Below are positions 31,766 to 35,397 of a stretch of 35,397 nt of DNA, piece after piece. The stretch's first letter is position 1. Each line of letters starts with the position of its first letter. The translations under genes and the position numbers were made by a program. The notes beneath the pieces are model-generated. The model worked only from the letters and a program-made list of their open reading frames with translations. It had not been told where the DNA came from and did no database searches. Origin of the DNA: JBOGWP01 sp050693875 (GTDB lineage: Bacteria > Actinomycetota > CADDZG01 > JAHWKV01 > JBOGWP01); assembly GCA_050693875.1 (NCBI GenBank), contig JBOGWP010000030.1:1-35397 (forward strand). The letters run 5' to 3'.

Positions 31766-33202
31766 TTGGCGCTACTCACCGAAGTCCCGATCGGCAGGCT
31801 GTCTCCCGAGCGGTTCGAGGGCGTGCTCCCACCGGAGAAGTACCAGCAGTTCCGCAGGGGGATGGAGGCGACCGAGCGCCTCCTGCACGGCAGGGTCGTC
31901 TGGAGCGTCAACTCGACGGCCCGAGGCGGCGGCGTCGCCGAGATGCTGCGCTCGGTGATCGCTTACGCCCGCGGTGCAGGGATGGACGGCCGCTGGATCG
32001 TCATCGGGGGAGACCCGGAATTCTTCCGGATCACGAAGCGCATTCACAACCATCTGCACGGCTCGCCGGGAGACGGCGGGGATCTCGGCCCCGACGAGCA
32101 GGCTGCTTATCAGAAGGTGCTCGACGAGAATGCCGAGGAGCTCGCCCGCCTGGTCCGCCCGGGCGACGTGGTCGTCCTTCACGACCCCCAGACCGCCGGC
32201 CTGGTGAAGGCGATGAAGGCGACCGGCGCGGGGGTGGTCTGGCGGTGCCACGTCGGCGTCGACCTGCCCAACGACCTCGCCCGCAACGCCTGGAAGTTCC
32301 TCATCGACGATGTGTGCGAAGCGGATGCATATGTGTTCTCCCGGCGGGCCTTCGCGTGGGAGGGTCTCGACGTGCCGAAGATCCGCGTCGTCCCTCCGTC
32401 GATCGACGCCTTCTCGCCGAAGAACCAGAGCCTCACCCCGGAGACCGTCCGTGCGATCGTCGGCGTCGCCGGCATCGCGGGGACCGGCGACGGCGGCTAC
32501 CCCCGCTACGAGCGCGAGGACGGCACGCCGGCGCGGGTCGACCGCCGCGCCGAGATGATCGAGGACGCCCACATCCCGGCCGATGCCCGGATGGTCGTGC
32601 AGGTCTCGCGCTGGGACCGGCTGAAGGACCCCCTCGGCGTGATCGAGGGGTTCGCCACCTACGTGGCGCCGCGGAGCGACGCGCATCTCGTGATCGCCGG
32701 GCCGTCGGTCGAGGCGGTGACCGACGATCCCGAGGGGGCGGAGGTGCTCGAGGAAGCGTCGAGCCGTATGCGTGAGCTTCCGCCCGATGTGCGGCGGTGC
32801 GTGCACCTGGCCTGCCTTCCCATGGACGACGGCGAGGAGAACGCCGCGATCGTGAACGCCCTACAGCGCCGGGCGGACATCGTGGTGCAGAAGAGCCTAG
32901 CCGAGGGCTTCGGGCTGACCGTGGCAGAGGCGATGTGGAAGGCCCGGCCGGTGGTGGCGAGCCGGATCGGCGGTATCCGCGACCAGATCGTCGAGGGGGT
33001 GAGCGGCGTGCTTATCGACCCTACCAACCTCGAGGAGATGGGGACGGCGGTGGTCGACCTGCTCGAGCATCCCGACCGGGCTGAACAGTTGGGAAGGGAG
33101 GCGGCGACGCGGATCCGCGACGAGTTCCTGGGGGCCCGCGCCCTTCTGCAGTGGAGCGACTTGTTCGAGCGGGTGCTGGGCGAGAAGGCGGCGTCGGCGT
33201 AG
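31766..33202 (+). CDS. TreT-like trehalose synthase, glycosyltransferase family 4
   Basis: The 478-residue GT-B enzyme is related to trehalose glycosyltransferring synthase, which joins NDP-glucose to glucose. The family opening TEVPIGRLSPERFEGVLPPE is followed by VVWSVNSTARGGGVAEMLRSVI, VVVLHDPQTAGLV, WRCHVGVDLPN, VVPPSIDAFSPKN, VVQVSRWDRLKDPLGVIEGF and the donor-site VVQKSLAEGFGLTVAEAMWKARPVVASRIGGIRDQI. No canonical ATG fits before the opening. TTG at 31766 is taken, with GAGG directly before it, so the start is weak. The leader contains a 9-bp direct repeat (GACCGGCCC, twice, 16 bp apart). It probably makes trehalose as compatible solute. Confidence 0.85.
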   Translation: MALLTEVPIGRLSPERFEGVLPPEKYQQFRRGMEATERLLHGRVVWSVNSTARGGGVAEMLRSVIAYARGAGMDGRWIVIGGDPEFFRITKRIHNHLHGSPGDGGDLGPDEQAAYQKVLDENAEELARLVRPGDVVVLHDPQTAGLVKAMKATGAGVVWRCHVGVDLPNDLARNAWKFLIDDVCEADAYVFSRRAFAWEGLDVPKIRVVPPSIDAFSPKNQSLTPETVRAIVGVAGIAGTGDGGYPRYEREDGTPARVDRRAEMIEDAHIPADARMVVQVSRWDRLKDPLGVIEGFATYVAPRSDAHLVIAGPSVEAVTDDPEGAEVLEEASSRMRELPPDVRRCVHLACLPMDDGEENAAIVNALQRRADIVVQKSLAEGFGLTVAEAMWKARPVVASRIGGIRDQIVEGVSGVLIDPTNLEEMGTAVVDLLEHPDRAEQLGREAATRIRDEFLGARALLQWSDLFERVLGEKAASA

Positions 33203-33517
33203 CAAGTGCCCCGCTTGAAAAGTGCGTACCTTTCCCCACCCTTCGGCAGAACGGTGAGGAGGAAGCGTGGAGCGGGCATGACCGTGGCGAGGATGTTCCT
33301 CTCGGGAGAAGAGAGGGCCGCCGGGACGAGGAGGCAGGCTGGCTCTGCGACACCACCGGTCCCGACAAGATTCCCCGGAGCACATTGAGCGAGAGGCTCG
33401 AGGAAGCGGAACTCAGCGCCGACCTGCGTGCTCTTTGTCTCGTTCGCAGGCATCAGGGATGGCCGTTGTCCGAGGTCGGGAACGTCTACCGGTGATGACG
33501 GCGAACGAGCATTCCTG
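33203..33517. other. Intergenic region, no confident gene
   Basis: Two short plus-strand frames overlap here. One reads MFLSGEERAAGTRRQAGS and the other ends STLSERLEEAELSADLRALCLVRRHQGWPLSEVG before a stop at 33495. The second looks somewhat protein-like and could be the decayed beginning of the next gene or a small gene, but no good ribosome site supports it. Otherwise nothing is seen. Confidence 0.35.
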
Positions 33518-34828
33518 ATGCGCTCGTGGAGATGGTGGCCGTCCGACGAGCAGATCGCGTTGCTCGGCGAATTTCGGATGGCCACGGGCCGGCAGTATGC
33601 GATCAGCGCCTCCACCTTCGTCGAATTCGTCGGGGAGGACTCCCTTGTCGAGGAGCAGCAGGTCATCGAGTTCCTGTGGGGGTACGCCCCCCTCTACGGC
33701 AGGTCCCGTCGCGAGCCACCCGACGAGCTTCGCTTCGAGATCGCCGACCTGATCCGGTTCCTGGCCGCACGAAGCGGCTGGGATCCCCGGCCCGCCCTGG
33801 CGATATGCGAGCAAGAGGAGACCTTCCGGCACCGGTGGAATGGTCTCCGCTCGACCCCCTCAACGCTCTGGCTCGAGGAGCTGCGAACGATGCTCGCCCT
33901 ACGCGGTCTGCCCTCGACCATCCCGCCCGCTGATCCCCAGGATCCCTTCGGCCACGCCCTCAGGGAGAGGATCCAGCCGGGCCGGTTTCCGCTCCTCTCC
34001 CCGCCCCTCCCGCCTGCTGGCGACCCCACGAAGGAGATGGAGCAGATGGCGGCCGCGTCGCCGGCGATGCGCGGGGTCTCCAGCCTCATCGAGATCGTCG
34101 GCGCCGGAGCGAAGCTGACCGCCAAGGGGAACCTCGGGCTGGCCCAGGGAAGGGCGCTGGCCGATGCGATGGGATTTGGGGACCTCTTCGATCAGCGTTT
34201 CGTCGGCAAGGTGTTCAAGACCAGGAGCAGCTCGGAGGTCGAACCGGTGGACCTGGTATTCCGTTGTGCGCGGGCGGCCGGCCTCGTGCGAAGCCAGCAC
34301 GGCAAGCTGATCCCCACACAAAGGGGCAGGGGTCTCGGTCGGCAGCCGATGGAGGGTTGGTGGGCGCTGTTCAGGGTGGCGGTCCTCAAGCTCGACTGGG
34401 CCAAGGCGAGGTATCCGAAGGACCGGATACCATTCTGGGCAGACCTGGTCTGCGAATGCATTCCCGCATATCTCCGCTGCGCCCACGACGCGGGCGCTCG
34501 CGGGCTTGCCCTTCTTCCGCTCGCCGAAGCGACGTGGCGCCATGTGGAAGAGCGTTGGGTGACCGAGGGGATGTCGGATGAGGAGATCGCCTGGCAGAAA
34601 TGCCCGATCCGGTGGGCGATACACCGAGGGCTCTTCGTTCCGCTGGAGCTTCTTGGCTGTGCGGAGACCTGGACGGGGGCTGCCGACGGAGCAGTCAGGG
34701 TGTCTCCCCTCGGGGTCTGGGCACTGAGGCGGCTGGGGGAGGAAGAGGGCGGGTCACCTGGGGGCCGGTCGGAGCGGCCAGCAGGAGTCATCGTCCTGGA
34801 CGATGGGCGCCGCAACCGCCGGCGATGA
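33518..34828 (+). CDS. Hypothetical protein, possibly related to pRiA4b ORF-3-associated proteins
   Basis: The 436-residue soluble protein has a helical N-terminal part (WWPSDEQIALLGEFRMATGRQ, DELRFEIADLIRFLAARSGWDP) and a central Pro-rich linker with FPLLSPPLPPAGDP. The second half contains KLTAKGNLGLAQGRALADAMG, followed by a winged-helix-like VDLVFRCARAAGLVRSQHGKLIPTQRGRGL. The LTAKGNL phrase is reminiscent of domains found with plasmid pRiA4b ORF-3-like proteins, but the match is from memory and weak. The start is uncertain: ATG at 33518 or GTG at 33428, neither with a strong ribosome site. It sits next to a tRNA and possible mobile DNA. Confidence 0.6.
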   Translation: MRSWRWWPSDEQIALLGEFRMATGRQYAISASTFVEFVGEDSLVEEQQVIEFLWGYAPLYGRSRREPPDELRFEIADLIRFLAARSGWDPRPALAICEQEETFRHRWNGLRSTPSTLWLEELRTMLALRGLPSTIPPADPQDPFGHALRERIQPGRFPLLSPPLPPAGDPTKEMEQMAAASPAMRGVSSLIEIVGAGAKLTAKGNLGLAQGRALADAMGFGDLFDQRFVGKVFKTRSSSEVEPVDLVFRCARAAGLVRSQHGKLIPTQRGRGLGRQPMEGWWALFRVAVLKLDWAKARYPKDRIPFWADLVCECIPAYLRCAHDAGARGLALLPLAEATWRHVEERWVTEGMSDEEIAWQKCPIRWAIHRGLFVPLELLGCAETWTGAADGAVRVSPLGVWALRRLGEEEGGSPGGRSERPAGVIVLDDGRRNRRR

Positions 34829-34953
34829 CCCTGCGTCTCCCTTGGGATCGGGCCGCGCCCACGTGCTTCGCGAAAGCTCGACGAGCGCCCCGACCCGATG
34901 GCTAAACTCGAAGATGCCCGGACCGACGCTCGCCCGGCCTTGCCGCAGCCCAC

Positions 34954-35026
34954 GCCCTCGTAGCTCAGTGGATAGAGCACAGGTTTCCTAAACCTGGTGT
35001 CGCAGGTTCGATTCCTGCCGGGGGCA
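34954..35026 (+). tRNA. tRNA-Arg (anticodon CCT)
   Basis: The cloverleaf folds completely. The acceptor stem GCCCTCG pairs with CGGGGGC, with one T-G pair. The D-arm is GCTC/GAGC. The anticodon stem CAGGT/ACCTG holds the loop TTCCTAA, with anticodon CCT at 34987-34989. The T-arm is GCAGG/CCTGC with the loop TTCGATT. Discriminator A is at 35026 and CCA is not encoded. It reads AGG codons. The 3' end is a plausible integration site, given mobile-DNA signs just downstream. Confidence 0.95.
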
Positions 35027-35071
35027 CACGCTGATGTCATGGTGTTCGTCGGTCCGACGTAGGCAATGCTA

Positions 35072-35120
35072 TGTCAATGGCCAAGTTCGGGTCCCCACTG
35101 GTGGCCAACTAAAAATAGGG
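35072..35120. mobile_element. IS21-like terminal sequence remnant
   Basis: The stretch opens TGTCAATGGCCAAGTTCGGG and contains TGGCCAAGTT (35078) and TGGCCAACTA (35102), each followed by a GGGTC element. Multiple short repeats of this GGCCAA type near a TG terminus are typical of IS21-family ends in high-GC bacteria. No istA or istB frame is within the window, so this is a tentative end or solo remnant. Confidence 0.35.
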
Positions 35121-35169
35121 TCGTTTGATCCGTACTGCGCCAGCCGGTCCTCCTCGCCCCGCGGCCCCG

Positions 35170-35280
35170 CCCTTGACAGCGGAGCGCCCGCGCCCCCCGG
35201 ACCCCCCTTTCGTGGCCGGCCGTTCCACGGCCAGGTCGTCCCGCCGACCAGCTTGCGGGGGGCGCGCCCACTGTCAAGGG
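35170..35280. repeat. Long inverted repeat near the right edge
   Basis: CCCTTGACAG (35170-35179) is the exact reverse complement of CTGTCAAGGG (35271-35280). Similarity continues inward with a shared GCGCCCCCC block on the left and GGGGGGCGC on the right. The interior is GC-rich with a further small palindrome (GGCCGGCC). It could be a terminator-like cruciform, a decayed MITE or an element end. Confidence 0.45.
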
Positions 35281-35299
35281 ACCGCTCCGTTCGGAGCCG

Positions 35300-35397
35300 C
35301 TACGAGGAGACAACCACACCGGACTTCACCTCCTGCGGGCGGTAGTCGGCGAGCAGACGGAGGTACTCCTCGACAAGACGCTCGCCCATGCCGCTGA
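35300..35397 (-). CDS. Partial minus-strand ORF at the right edge
   Basis: The frame is open to the window end and reads MGERLVEEYLRLLADYRPQE followed by VKSGVVVSS and a TAG stop at 35300. The Met may be internal, with the gene continuing beyond the window. MGERLVEEYL resembles openings of some tyrosine recombinases, which would suit a tRNA-adjacent site, but the next residues do not, so no function is assigned. Confidence 0.3.
   Translation of the reverse strand, partial: SGMGERLVEEYLRLLADYRPQEVKSGVVVSS

Noticed and set aside
1..35397. CRISPR array or large tandem repeat
   Set aside because: Reading through the window I saw no regularly spaced direct repeats with unique spacers.

Overview
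This is a GC-rich window (about 70% G+C by eye) with strong Shine-Dalgarno sites and densely packed genes. Gene content points to a high-GC Gram-positive-type or related soil bacterium. The clues are an actinobacterial-style holin/DUF3618 pair, a DUF2510-CPBP protease, a class I-alpha glutamine synthetase beside an unphosphorylatable OmpR-type regulator, and a kinase-ATPase-cyclase giant protein. A deep-branching actinomycete such as a thermoleophilian, or a Chloroflexota relative, would fit. The sequence alone does not settle the lineage.

Left part (1-9 kb). A small membrane protein is followed, all on the minus strand, by a LuxR-type regulator and an aromatic-metabolism locus. That locus has a BacA-like prephenate-decarboxylase-family protein, an overlapping cupin, and a tryptophanase/tyrosine phenol-lyase-like gene broken by many single-base frameshifts. 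A TrpB2-type tryptophan synthase beta chain and a 90-residue partner diverge from it. A phytoene-desaturase-like FAD oxidoreductase comes next.

Middle part (9-20 kb). The most notable gene is a thioredoxin-like/NHL-repeat protein in which the first Cys of CxxC is an in-frame TGA. A bacterial-SECIS-like hairpin follows at the expected distance, but two single-base frameshifts further down break the gene. Two tandem 55-codon DUF1059-like genes lie 3 kb away. One has Cys at codon 6 and its paralog has TGA there, also followed by a hairpin. Together these suggest selenocysteine use, though recent decay or sequence error is a serious alternative. Around them are a holin-family/DUF3618 pair, an N-acetylmuramoyl-L-alanine amidase lipoprotein overlapping an MFS transporter, and glnA with a GlnR-like regulator. 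The glnA promoter carries a run of half-sites spaced exactly 11 bp. A zinc-ribbon protein, a small protein and an isocitrate-lyase/PEP-mutase-family enzyme follow, then a cluster of imperfect hairpin repeats.

Right part (20-35 kb). This holds acetyl-CoA synthetase, a membrane protein with a TrkA-C-like domain, and an apparently leaderless ArsR gene with a palindromic operator, coupled to an AHSA1/SRPBCC gene and a strong terminator. A CPBP protease pair follows. A 1427-residue kinase-ATPase-cyclase is divergent from a Crp/Fnr regulator that keeps the cAMP-binding residues, with a perfect palindrome between them, so a local cAMP module is plausible. A TreT-like trehalose synthase, an unassigned protein and tRNA-Arg(CCT) complete the gene set. 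Next to the tRNA are traces of mobile DNA: an IS21-like end with repeats, a long inverted repeat and an edge-truncated ORF.
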